The position numbers were made by a program, and so were the translations under genes. From the NCBI RefSeq assembly GCF_018613875.1, contig NZ_JAGGPJ010000007.1, forward strand, positions 186,001-250,000: a stretch of 64,000 nt of DNA. The letters run 5' to 3'. Source of the stretch: Arthrobacter sp. ISL-28. Lineage in GTDB: Bacteria > Actinomycetota > Actinomycetes > Actinomycetales > Micrococcaceae. Below the pieces are notes generated by a model. That model had not been told where the DNA came from, did not search any database, and saw nothing but the letters and a program-made list of their open reading frames with translations. Positions 56,320-64,000 of this stretch are shown here, piece after piece (within the stretch, counting starts at the first letter, position 1; each line of letters opens with the position of its first letter).

Positions 56320-57792
56320 GTGCTGGTATTACTTGGATTCGCCATGATCGCGGTATTCATGGTCCTGATCATGACGAAGAAGTTGACGCCGGTGCTGGCG
56401 TTGATCATTGTGCCCACCGTTTTCGGTCTTTTCGCAGGCGCCGGCCTGGGCATCGGCGACATGGTCATGGACTCGATGAAGTCCATGACCTCCACCGCCG
56501 CCCTGCTGATGTTCGCCATCATCTACTTCGGCCTGATGATCGACGTCGGGCTGTTCGACCCCCTGGTCCGGTTCATCCTGCGCAAGCTGGGCAATGACCC
56601 CGCCAAGGTTGTTCTCGGCACCGCCCTGCTGGCCGCCGCAGTCTCCCTCGACGGCGACGGCTCCACCACCTTCATCCTCACCACGGCCGCCATGCTGCCG
56701 ATCTACCTCCGGCTGAAGATGAGTCCCGTGGTCCTCACCTGTGTGGCCGGCCTGGCCAACGGCACCATGAACATCGTTCCCTGGGGCGGTCCCACCGCCC
56801 GCGCCGCCACCGCCCTGAAGATCGACGTCAACGACGTCTTCGTTCCCATGATCCCGTCGCTGATCGCCGGCCTGGCCGTCGTCCTCGTCTTCGCCTGGCT
56901 GCTCGGCCTGCAGGAACGCAACCGCCTCCGGGCCACCGCTCGGGAAATCTGGGGTGTGCCTGATACCGCTGAAGGGTTCGACGGCGGATCGTCCGCCGGC
57001 GGCCCCGGTTCCGGCGTCGGTGGTTCCGGCACCCGCGGTGCAGTGTCCCCCGCAACGGGAGGTCCCGCCGTCGGCGGCTCCTCGGTGGCTGTCCTGGAAC
57101 ATACCGCGACCCTCGTGGATGACAGCGACACCGCCATGGCGGACACCGCCCTGGACCCCAACCGCAAGACCCTCCGGCCCAAGCTGCAGTGGTTCAACCT
57201 GGGCCTCACCGTCGCCGTGATGGGCATGCTCATCGCCGACCTCGTGCCCCTGCCGTACGTCTTCATGGTCGGCTCGGCCATCGCCCTGCTGGTGAACTTC
57301 CCCAGGGTCAAGGACCAGGCCAGCCAGCTCATCGCCCACGCGCCGTCCATCGTCGCCGTCGTCAGCATGGTCATGGCCGCCGCCGTCCTCACCGGCGTCC
57401 TCACCGGCACCGGCATGGTCGAGGCCATGTCCGCCTGGCTGGTGCAGATCATCCCCTCGGACATGGGACCGCTCATGGCAGTAATCACCGGTGTCCTCAG
57501 CATCCCCATGACGTTCTTCATGAGCAACGACGCCTTTTACTTCGGCGTGCTGCCGGTCCTGGCCGAGACGGCCGGCCACTATGGCATCAGCGCCGCAGAC
57601 ATGGCCCGTGCCTCCATCACCGGCCAGCCGTTCCACATGCAGAGCCCGCTGGTTCCCGCAATCCTGCTGCTCGTTTCCCTGGCCAAGGTGGACCTGGGCG
57701 ACCACCACAAGAAGGTGCTGTGGCGGAGCGCCCTCATCTCCCTCGTCATGCTTGCCGTCGGGATGCTGACCGGAGCTATCGGCATCGGCTAG
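56320..57792 (+). CDS. citM: CitMHS family citrate-metal:H+ symporter
   Basis: About 490 residues from GTG 56320, chosen because AAGGAG lies six bases upstream and family members begin LVLLGFAMI. It has about 12 helices with the family segments SLDGDGSTTFILTTAAMLPI, GLANGTMNIVPWGGPTARAA and SNDAFYFGVLPVLAE. It imports citrate in complex with Mg2+ or Ca2+. A Gly/Ser-rich cytoplasmic loop (about 225-265) is longer than usual. The CitA/CitB pair next door, transcribed divergently, is its likely regulator. Confidence 0.92.
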   Translation: MLVLLGFAMIAVFMVLIMTKKLTPVLALIIVPTVFGLFAGAGLGIGDMVMDSMKSMTSTAALLMFAIIYFGLMIDVGLFDPLVRFILRKLGNDPAKVVLGTALLAAAVSLDGDGSTTFILTTAAMLPIYLRLKMSPVVLTCVAGLANGTMNIVPWGGPTARAATALKIDVNDVFVPMIPSLIAGLAVVLVFAWLLGLQERNRLRATAREIWGVPDTAEGFDGGSSAGGPGSGVGGSGTRGAVSPATGGPAVGGSSVAVLEHTATLVDDSDTAMADTALDPNRKTLRPKLQWFNLGLTVAVMGMLIADLVPLPYVFMVGSAIALLVNFPRVKDQASQLIAHAPSIVAVVSMVMAAAVLTGVLTGTGMVEAMSAWLVQIIPSDMGPLMAVITGVLSIPMTFFMSNDAFYFGVLPVLAETAGHYGISAADMARASITGQPFHMQSPLVPAILLLVSLAKVDLGDHHKKVLWRSALISLVMLAVGMLTGAIGIG

Positions 57793-57827
57793 CCTGTAGC
57801 CGCCCGCGGCCATGCCGCGTGGCCGGA

Positions 57828-57869
57828 AGTGCCCGTCTGGAGCCCGCTGGGGGTCGTCAGGCGGGCACT
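57828..57869 (+). terminator. hairpin after citM
   Basis: 8-bp arms AGTGCCCG / CGGGCACT with a 26-base loop, followed by TGACGTTTGCC; 36 bp past the citM stop. Weak by the long loop. Confidence 0.4.
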
Positions 57870-57921
57870 GACGTTTGCCACGTAGACTATGGGGAAACCA
57901 ACTATATTGCAGGGGAGATCC

Positions 57922-58218
57922 ATGGCTGCGATCAACCGTGACGACGTCGCGCACCTCGCGCGGCTCGCGCACATTGAGATGAGTGCTGAAGAGCTGGACA
58001 GGATGGCTGGCGAGCTTGCCGTCATCGTAGATGCGGTGAAGTCCGTGAGTGAAGCCGCCGGAGAAGACGTTCCGGCCACCTCGCACCCGATTCCGCTGAA
58101 CAACGTGTTCCGCGAAGACGTGGTGGGGCACACCTTCACCGCCGACCAGGCACTCTCCGGAGCTCCGGATTCCGATGAGAACCGTTTCAAGGTCCCGGCA
58201 ATCCTGGATGAGGCATAG
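57922..58218 (+). CDS. gatC: Asp-tRNA(Asn)/Glu-tRNA(Gln) amidotransferase subunit C
   Basis: 98 residues from ATG 57922, with GCAGGGGAG upstream. The family motif [19 protein letters not shown] and the C-terminal [14 protein letters not shown] are clear. It helps GatA and GatB assemble into the amidotransferase that converts mischarged Glu-tRNA(Gln) or Asp-tRNA(Asn). First gene of gatCAB; TAGACT about 29 bp upstream is a possible -10. Confidence 0.95.
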   Translation: MAAINRDDVAHLARLAHIEMSAEELDRMAGELAVIVDAVKSVSEAAGEDVPATSHPIPLNNVFREDVVGHTFTADQALSGAPDSDENRFKVPAILDEA

Positions 58219-58222
58219 ACAC

Positions 58223-59818
58223 ATGAATGAAAACCACAGCAACCAGCTGGTCCGCCTCACCGCAGCCCAGCTTGCCGCAAAGCTTGCCGCCCGCGAAGTC
58301 ACCGCCGTCGAAGTGGTGCAGGCCCACCTGGACCGCATCGCCGCCGTCGACGGCGGAGACCGCGGAGTCCACGCGTTCCTGCACGTCAACACCGAAGAGG
58401 CGCTCGCCGTCGCCGCCGAGGTGGACGCGATCCGTGCCGCCGGCGGTGCCGCAGCCGACGAACTGCACGAGCTTGCCGGCGTTCCCATCGCCGTCAAGGA
58501 CCTCATCGTCACGGTCGGCCAGCCGACCACGGCCGGCTCGAAGATCCTCGAAGGCTGGTACAGCCCGTACGACGCCACGGTGGTGGAGAAGCTGCGCGCC
58601 GCGAAGATGCCCATCCTCGGCAAAACCAACCTGGATGAATTCGCCATGGGCTCCTCCACCGAGCACTCCGCGTTCGGACCCACCCGCAACCCGTGGGACC
58701 CGGACCGCATCCCGGGCGGTTCCGGCGGAGGTTCGGCAGCCGCCGTGGCCGCCTTCGAAGCCCCGCTCGCCCTGGGCACCGACACCGGCGGATCCATCCG
58801 CCAGCCCGGCGCCGTCACCGGAACCGTGGGCGTGAAGCCCACTTACGGCGGCGTATCCCGTTACGGTGCCATCGCCATGGCGTCCTCCCTGGACCAGATC
58901 GGCCCCGTATCCCGCACCGTCCTGGACTCGGCGCTGCTGCACCAGGTCATCGGTGGCCACGACCCGCGCGACTCCACGTCTCTGCCCGACCCGCTGGCTG
59001 ACCTCGTCGCCGCGGCACGCCTCGGCAACGTGGACGGCATGAAGATCGGCATCATCAAGGAACTCCACGGCGAGGGCTACCAGGCCGGCGTCGAGCACCG
59101 GTTCAACGAGTCCCTCGAACTGCTCAAGCAGGCGGGCGCGGAAATCGTTGAGGTCTCTTGCCCCAACTTCAAGTACGCCCTCGGCGCCTATTACCTGATC
59201 ATGCCGTCCGAGGCCTCCTCCAACCTGGCCAAGTTCGACGGCGTCCGGTACGGCCTGCGCGTTCTCCCCGAGGAACCGCCGATGACCATTGAGCGCGTCA
59301 TGGGCGCCACCCGCGCCGCCGGCTTCGGTGACGAGGTCAAGCGCCGCGTCATCCTGGGTACCTACGCCCTGAGCGCCGGGTATTACGACGCCTACTATGG
59401 TTCGGCCCAGAAGGTCCGCACGCTCATCCAGCGAGACTTTGACGCCGCCTTCGCCAAGGCCGACGTCCTGATCTCCCCGACCGCCCCCACCACGGCCTTC
59501 AAGCTGGGGGAGAAGCTGGACGATCCGCTGGCCATGTACCTCAACGACGTCGCCACCATCCCGGCCAACATGGCCGGCGTCCCGGGCCTTTCCCTGCCGG
59601 GCGGCCTGGCCGACGAGGACGGGCTGCCCGTGGGCATCCAGCTCCTGGCCCCGGCCCGCGAGGACGCCCGCCTGTACCGCGTGGGTGCCGTCCTGGAATC
59701 ACTGCTTGAAGAGAAGTGGGGCGGCCCCCTCCTGGACAAGGCTCCTGAACTGCCGGCTCCTGAGCTGCCGGCGCCTTCCCTCGCCGAGACTGTTACGAGC
59801 CACGGAGGTTCACACTGA
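58223..59818 (+). CDS. gatA: Asp-tRNA(Asn)/Glu-tRNA(Gln) amidotransferase subunit A
   Basis: 531 residues from ATG 58223, four bases after gatC. The amidase-signature triad is visible: Lys in PIAVKDLI, cis-Ser in the [12 protein letters not shown] loop, and nucleophile Ser in [13 protein letters not shown]. It releases ammonia from glutamine for GatB. A C-terminal tail with a [11 protein letters not shown] duplication is strain-type variation. Its stop overlaps the gatB start by one base (TGATG). Confidence 0.95.
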   Translation: MNENHSNQLVRLTAAQLAAKLAAREVTAVEVVQAHLDRIAAVDGGDRGVHAFLHVNTEEALAVAAEVDAIRAAGGAAADELHELAGVPIAVKDLIVTVGQPTTAGSKILEGWYSPYDATVVEKLRAAKMPILGKTNLDEFAMGSSTEHSAFGPTRNPWDPDRIPGGSGGGSAAAVAAFEAPLALGTDTGGSIRQPGAVTGTVGVKPTYGGVSRYGAIAMASSLDQIGPVSRTVLDSALLHQVIGGHDPRDSTSLPDPLADLVAAARLGNVDGMKIGIIKELHGEGYQAGVEHRFNESLELLKQAGAEIVEVSCPNFKYALGAYYLIMPSEASSNLAKFDGVRYGLRVLPEEPPMTIERVMGATRAAGFGDEVKRRVILGTYALSAGYYDAYYGSAQKVRTLIQRDFDAAFAKADVLISPTAPTTAFKLGEKLDDPLAMYLNDVATIPANMAGVPGLSLPGGLADEDGLPVGIQLLAPAREDARLYRVGAVLESLLEEKWGGPLLDKAPELPAPELPAPSLAETVTSHGGSH

Positions 59819-61323
59819 TGTCCGACGCAATCCTGAGCTTCGAAGAGGCCATGGAGAAGTACGATCCCGTCCTGGGGTTCGAGGTCCATGTGGAGCTGAA
59901 CACCAAGACCAAGATGTTCTCCTCCGCCCCGAACGTCTTTGGCGATGAGCCCAACACGAACGTCAACGAGGTGGACCTCGGCATGCCCGGCGTCCTGCCT
60001 GTGCTGAACAAGACCGCCGTGGAGTCCTCCATCAAGATCGGCCTCGCGCTCAACTGCAAGATCGCCGAGTACTGCCGCTTTGCCCGGAAGAACTATTTCT
60101 ACCCGGATACCCCGAAGAACTTCCAGACGTCCCAGTACGACGAGCCCATCGCATACGACGGCTACCTGGACATCGAACTCTCCGACGGCACCGTGTTCCG
60201 CGTCGAGATCGAACGCGCGCACATGGAGGAGGACGCCGGAAAGCTGACCCACCTCGGCGGCTCGGCCGGCCGCATCCAGGGCGCGGACTACTCGCTTGTG
60301 GACTACAACCGCGCCGGCGTTCCGCTCGTGGAAATCGTGACCAAGCCCATCCAGGGCGCCGGCTCACGCGCTCCCGAACTGGCCAAGGCCTATGTGGCCG
60401 CGGTCCGCGAGATCGTCAAGAACCTCGGCGTTTCGGACGCCCGGATGGAACGCGGCAACGTCCGCTGCGACGCCAACGTCTCGCTGCGCCCGCACGGCCG
60501 CGAACGCTTCGGCATCCGGTCCGAGACCAAGAACGTGAACTCGCTGCGCGCCGTCGAACATGCCGTCCGCTACGAGATTCAGCGGCACGCCGCCGTGCTG
60601 GACTCCGGTGAGCCCGTGGTCCAGGAAACCCGCCACTGGCACGAGGACACCCGCACCACGACGTCGGGCCGGGCCAAGTCCGACGCCGATGACTACCGTT
60701 ACTTTCCGGAGCCCGACCTCGTGCCCGTGGTCGCCTCGCGCGAATGGGTGGAGGAGCTGCGCGCCACGCTGCCCGAGCCCCCCGCCGAGCGGCGGAAGCG
60801 ACTCCAGGCTGACTGGGGCTATTCGGACCTGGAGTTCCGCGACGTCGTCAACGCCGGCGTCATGGACGAGATCGAGGAAACCATCGCCGCCGGAGCTGCC
60901 GCCTCCGTGGCCCGCAAGTGGTGGATGGGCGAGATCGTGGGCCGCGCCAAGAACGCCGACGTCGATCCCGGCCAGCTGGGTGTTGAGCCTGCAACCATCG
61001 TCGAACTGAGCAAGCTGGTGGAAGACGGCAAGATCAACAACAAGATGGCCACCGAGGTCCTGGATGGCGTGCTCGCCGGGGAGGGCACTCCCGCCGAGAT
61101 CGTCGAGAAGCGCGGCCTCGCCGTCGTCTCCGACGACGGGCCGCTCCTGGAAGCCATCGATGCAGCACTCGCCGCGCAGCCCGACGTCGCGGACAAGATC
61201 CGCGGCGGCAAGGTGCAGGCCATCGGCGCGATTGTGGGCGGCGTCATGAAGGCCACCCGCGGCCAGGCCGACGCCGGCCGCGTCCGCGAACTGATCCTGG
61301 AGAAGCTGGGCGTCAACGCCTAG
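59818..61323 (+). CDS. gatB: Asp-tRNA(Asn)/Glu-tRNA(Gln) amidotransferase subunit B
   Basis: 501 residues, full length. Kinase-like catalytic segments: [51 protein letters not shown]; the GatB/Yqey tail domain is at the C-terminus ([24 protein letters not shown]). It phosphorylates and amidates the tRNA-bound acid using ammonia from GatA. Last gene of the operon, followed by a palindromic repeat. Confidence 0.95.
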   Translation: MSDAILSFEEAMEKYDPVLGFEVHVELNTKTKMFSSAPNVFGDEPNTNVNEVDLGMPGVLPVLNKTAVESSIKIGLALNCKIAEYCRFARKNYFYPDTPKNFQTSQYDEPIAYDGYLDIELSDGTVFRVEIERAHMEEDAGKLTHLGGSAGRIQGADYSLVDYNRAGVPLVEIVTKPIQGAGSRAPELAKAYVAAVREIVKNLGVSDARMERGNVRCDANVSLRPHGRERFGIRSETKNVNSLRAVEHAVRYEIQRHAAVLDSGEPVVQETRHWHEDTRTTTSGRAKSDADDYRYFPEPDLVPVVASREWVEELRATLPEPPAERRKRLQADWGYSDLEFRDVVNAGVMDEIEETIAAGAAASVARKWWMGEIVGRAKNADVDPGQLGVEPATIVELSKLVEDGKINNKMATEVLDGVLAGEGTPAEIVEKRGLAVVSDDGPLLEAIDAALAAQPDVADKIRGGKVQAIGAIVGGVMKATRGQADAGRVRELILEKLGVNA

Positions 61324-61331
61324 CGCTTTCA

Positions 61332-61394
61332 CCAACTGGGTGGCAGTTAACGTCGTTTTGAGGCTCAGAACGACACCTACTGCCACCCAGTTGG
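61332..61394. repeat. 63-bp palindromic repeat after gatB
   Basis: Two 31-base arms around base 61363, 26 positions matching, outer ends CCAACTGGGTGGCAGT. Eight bases past the gatB stop, so it may act as a terminator. A degraded relative is at 62258-62342 and a structural relative at 53519-53581. Confidence 0.75.
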
Positions 61395-61493
61395 GGGTTA
61401 ACGCGTTTTCGGCTCCATGTTCTCCATAAGGTCCCGATTCTAAAGTGGGGACTCAGGCGCCGGAGTCCCGCCGGCGCAGCGAAAGGACATGCC

Positions 61494-62234
61494 ATGCCGG
61501 TTCACCACCCGAACACCTTACGCCGCGCCGTGCTGGCAGGGGCGGTGGTACTGGCCTTGACCGGCGCCGGAGGTGCGATGGTTTGGGCGGCCGGCGAGCC
61601 CGCTGCGCTTCGGGATGCTACGCTCCAGGATCCTGCCCCGCAGCTGGTTTCCCCGCAGGACGCGGCGCCGCCACCGGCATCCGAGGGCCCCGGTAAATCG
61701 GAGAAATCCCAAGGCCAGGGCAAGGGCCGGGAGCTTCGCGGCGGAAGCGTGGTGAAGAAGGGCGACGGAAGCCTTAAAACGCGGATAATCCAGTTCGGCA
61801 CCGTGGAGTCAGTGAGCGAGTCATCGATCACGGTCAAGAGCGAGGACGGCTTCAGCCAGGTGTATGCCATCACTGCTGAGACCAAGATTCGCAAACAGCC
61901 CGCAGCCGCTGCCGACGGCACCGCACCCAAGGGCAGCACCGCACCAAGTGACGACGCCGGCGAACGGGACGACGACGAGCGGGTCAATCCGTCTGCCGCC
62001 ACCGCCGCCGACATCAAGCAGGGGGATACCGTGCGCATCAAGGGCACCAGGGCCGGCGACACCGTGACCGCGACGATGATTCGTACGGGTGCCAAGGGAA
62101 AAGGGCCCGGCCAAGGTAAGGGACTTACCCAAAGTAAAGGGCCCGGCCAAGGTAAAGGACTGGGCCACGGCAAGGCCAAAGGCGAAGGCCGGGGGCAACC
62201 CGAAGGTGGGCCAAGCCCCGTCCTGCCCAAGTGA
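61494..62234 (+). CDS. secreted protein with DUF5666-like beta domain
   Basis: 246 residues. A signal peptide (about 1-33; AVLAGAVVLALTGAGGAMVWAA) is followed by a beta-rich region, RIIQFGTVESVSESSITVKS ... AITAETKIRK ... IKQGDTVRIKGTRAGDTVTATMI, resembling DUF5666 folds. An acidic Ala-rich loop splits it, and the tail is Gly/Lys repeats (GPGQGKG units). It should be exported to the cell surface or medium. No function is known. GAAAGGACATGCC precedes the ATG. Confidence 0.72.
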   Translation: MPVHHPNTLRRAVLAGAVVLALTGAGGAMVWAAGEPAALRDATLQDPAPQLVSPQDAAPPPASEGPGKSEKSQGQGKGRELRGGSVVKKGDGSLKTRIIQFGTVESVSESSITVKSEDGFSQVYAITAETKIRKQPAAAADGTAPKGSTAPSDDAGERDDDERVNPSAATAADIKQGDTVRIKGTRAGDTVTATMIRTGAKGKGPGQGKGLTQSKGPGQGKGLGHGKAKGEGRGQPEGGPSPVLPK

Positions 62235-62257
62235 CCAGGCGCCCAAGTGACTTGCCG

Positions 62258-62342
62258 GCCCAACTGAGTAGCGCGCCCAATTAAGTAGCAGCTGACGTCG
62301 TTCCCAGCGTTGAGAAGCCGCGAGCTGCGACGCAGTTGGGCT
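62258..62342. repeat. degraded copy of the CCAACTGNGTNGCAG palindrome family
   Basis: The left part GCCCAATTAAGTAGCAGCTG pairs imperfectly with CAGTTGGGC at the right end, with an extra partial unit GCCCAACTGAGTAGC just upstream. It lies between convergent genes (secreted protein and LysR) and may still terminate transcription. Confidence 0.55.
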
Positions 62343-63258
62343 AATCGTGGACCAGGCCCGCCATGATGTCCTCAAGCGCCTCGCAAACAACCCGGACGGA
62401 CGCCCGCTTGAGGTTCTCCGGCCGGGCCAGGATGTCGATTCTTCGCCGGGTGCTGATGCCCCTGAGCGGCCGCAGCACGATGTCGGGGCTCAGCACGGGC
62501 CGCGCCGTATGCCGGGGCAGCAGGCCGATCACGCCGCCTGCCGCCACAAGGGCTGCCACCGTGGAATAGTCGTTGATCCGGTGGACGATGTTCAGTTCCC
62601 GGCTGGAAACGGCGGCGACGGCGGACAGCACGTCCGCCGGGGAGTAACCGGTGCGGCTGGTCACCCAGGGTTCGCCGACGACGTCGTCCGTTTCCAGCGA
62701 CGCCTGGGCGGCGAGCCGGTGGCCGGCCGGAAGGGCCACGTCGAGGGGCTCATGCGCCAGCGGTATCACCGCCACCCGCTCCTCGGGCCAGCGCGGGCTG
62801 TGGTCCATGCGGTGCGCGAGAACCAGGTCGTACCGCGCCGTCAGCGCGGGGAAGTCCTGCTGCGCGACGTCCTCGTCAAAGAACTGGACCTTGGGCCTGC
62901 CGGGCCCGTCCAGGAGCCGCGCAAGCGGCGCAAACAGCGCCTGCCCGGCGCTGTGAAACCCGCTGACCGTCACCGGCGCCACAATGGAACCGTGATAGGC
63001 GCCGATCGCCATGCGCGCATCGGCCATGGCACTGACGACGGCGGCTCCGGCGTCGGCGAGCACCTGGCCGGCCTCCGTGAGGACCAGGTTCCGGCCCTCC
63101 TTGCGCGTGAGCGGAACCTCGACACTCTTTTGCAGCTGCGCCAGCTGCTGAGACACGGCCGACGGTGTGACGAGCAGCGTATCGGCCACGGCTTTGACGC
63201 TGCCCAGGGCCCCGAGTTCGCGCAGCATCTCAAGTTGGTGGATTTCCATGGCCACCAT
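62341..63258 (-). CDS. LysR family transcriptional regulator
   Basis: About 305 residues from ATG 63258 (AAGG six bases upstream; TTG 63273 is an earlier alternative). The N-terminal winged helix (about 4-62; LEMLRELGALGSVKAVADTLLVTPSAVSQQLAQLQ) is typical of LysR. The effector domain follows (about 90-300). It is divergent from the threonine dehydrogenase gene over 126 bp, so it probably controls it, and possibly itself. Confidence 0.9.
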   Translation of the reverse strand: MVAMEIHQLEMLRELGALGSVKAVADTLLVTPSAVSQQLAQLQKSVEVPLTRKEGRNLVLTEAGQVLADAGAAVVSAMADARMAIGAYHGSIVAPVTVSGFHSAGQALFAPLARLLDGPGRPKVQFFDEDVAQQDFPALTARYDLVLAHRMDHSPRWPEERVAVIPLAHEPLDVALPAGHRLAAQASLETDDVVGEPWVTSRTGYSPADVLSAVAAVSSRELNIVHRINDYSTVAALVAAGGVIGLLPRHTARPVLSPDIVLRPLRGISTRRRIDILARPENLKRASVRVVCEALEDIMAGLVHD

Positions 63259-63266
63259 CTTATGCC

Positions 63267-63280
63267 TTAGCAATTCCTAA
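63267..63280. promoter_or_regulatory. TTAG-N6-CTAA palindrome before lysR
   Basis: TTAGCAATTCCTAA is a 4-bp inverted repeat of the dyad form used by LysR regulators, in the lysR-tdh divergent region. It lies just upstream of the lysR start, which fits autoregulation. Confidence 0.35.
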
Positions 63281-63384
63281 ATCGTCGATTGAGAAAAATC
63301 CCCTTGTGCTAATGCTTTGAAGTGGCTCTAATGAAGGGAGATTCCCCGCATGCACCATCGTGCATGCCCAAAGTTAGGAAGCCA

Positions 63385-64000
63385 ATGAAGGCTCTGTTCA
63401 AGGCCGGCGCACACGCCGGATTCGAGCTCGTCGATCGTCCCGAGCCGGAAGTTGGCCCCGACGACGTCAAGATCCGCGTTCTGACCACCGGCATCTGCGG
63501 CACGGATCTTCACATCCAGTCCTGGGACGCCTGGGCCCAGAGCATTATCGAGACGCCCCTGATTGCCGGCCACGAATTCTACGGCGAAGTGGTGGAAGTC
63601 GGCGAGGACGTCCGGGACGTCAAGGTGGGAAACCGGGTCTCCGGCGAAGGCCATATCGTGTGCGGGATCTGCCGCAACTGCCGCGCCGGCCGTCGCCAGA
63701 TGTGCATCCACACCGTGAGTGTGGGCGTGCAGCGGGACGGGGCCTTCGCCGAATACGTCGTGATCCCGGAAACCAACGTTTGGGTCCACCAGGATCCCTC
63801 CGTAACTCCGGAGCTGGGCGCCATCTTCGACCCCTTCGGCAACGCCGTGCACACCGCACTGAGCTTTCCGCTCGTGGGCGAGGACGTACTGATCACGGGG
63901 GCCGGGCCCATCGGGCTTATGGCCATTGCTGTGGCCCGCCATGCCGGAGCCCGGAAGATCGCCATCACGGACGTTTCGGCGCCCCGGCTGGAGCTGGCCC
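63385..64000 (+). CDS. tdh: L-threonine 3-dehydrogenase (C-terminus cut by window edge)
   Basis: 205 codons visible. Zinc-dependent medium-chain dehydrogenase. Catalytic zinc ligands are in [17 protein letters not shown] and AGHEFYGEV; the structural zinc cysteines are in [15 protein letters not shown]; the NAD-binding loop [13 protein letters not shown] follows. The GTDLHIxxWDxWAQ segment is specific to threonine 3-dehydrogenases, which make 2-amino-3-ketobutyrate, cleaved by Kbl to glycine and acetyl-CoA; a kbl gene may lie beyond the edge. AGGAAG precedes ATG 63385. Divergent from a LysR regulator. Confidence 0.88.
   Translation, partial: MKALFKAGAHAGFELVDRPEPEVGPDDVKIRVLTTGICGTDLHIQSWDAWAQSIIETPLIAGHEFYGEVVEVGEDVRDVKVGNRVSGEGHIVCGICRNCRAGRRQMCIHTVSVGVQRDGAFAEYVVIPETNVWVHQDPSVTPELGAIFDPFGNAVHTALSFPLVGEDVLITGAGPIGLMAIAVARHAGARKIAITDVSAPRLELA

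Overview
The window reads as chromosome of a high-GC actinobacterium, most likely Arthrobacter/Pseudarthrobacter (Micrococcales). This rests on gene content and style: an actinobacterial acyl-CoA carboxylase set (biotinylated alpha subunit, beta, small epsilon), a 13E12-type DUF222/HNH gene, an Rv1264-like adenylate cyclase, NAD-dependent ligase followed by gatCAB, many GTG starts, and many genes that look leaderless. Genus is an inference. No rRNA, tRNA, CRISPR array, prophage or transposase gene was recognised.

Layout. 1-5125 (minus): nitrate assimilation operon narK - nasA - NirB/NasC-like flavoprotein (cut by the window edge), with a GlnR-like box upstream. 5405-6817: MHS-family MFS transporter behind two tandem palindromes. 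6944-9562 (minus): biotin carboxylase/BCCP alpha subunit and Maf. 9615-11549: 13E12-type HNH gene preceded by a decayed partial copy of itself. 11550-16868: MMPL exporter with its TetR regulator, a small secreted protein and an alpha/beta hydrolase. 16947-20268: DAACS transporter and DUF885 peptidase-like protein. 20344-26098: carboxylase epsilon and beta subunits (minus), then SDR, BirA, PH-domain protein and adenylate cyclase (plus). The alpha, beta and epsilon subunits and the biotin ligase lie within about 18 kb, and the two carboxylase transcription units share a near-identical palindrome.

The most striking region is 26358-49187, a co-directional and largely overlapping gene cluster: a 2031-residue membrane-anchored protein of repeated beta domains, a MoxR ATPase, a DUF58 protein, a transglutaminase-fold membrane protein that has lost its catalytic cysteine, an RDD-FHA protein, a PP2C phosphatase, an FHA protein, a Ser/Thr kinase with an extracellular domain, a degenerate FHA/HTH protein, an EssC/EccC-like triple-FtsK ATPase fused to ubiquitin-like and FHA domains, and a small stalk-like surface protein. 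It looks like a phospho-regulated envelope or secretion machine related to type VII secretion. No WXG100, EccB, EccD or mycosin gene is visible here.

49284-64000: ligA, inositol-phosphatase-like enzyme, GNAT, RidA; a CitA/CitB-type two-component system divergent from a CitM citrate transporter; gatCAB; a secreted protein; and a LysR regulator divergent from threonine dehydrogenase (cut by the window edge). Long palindromic repeats follow several of these genes.
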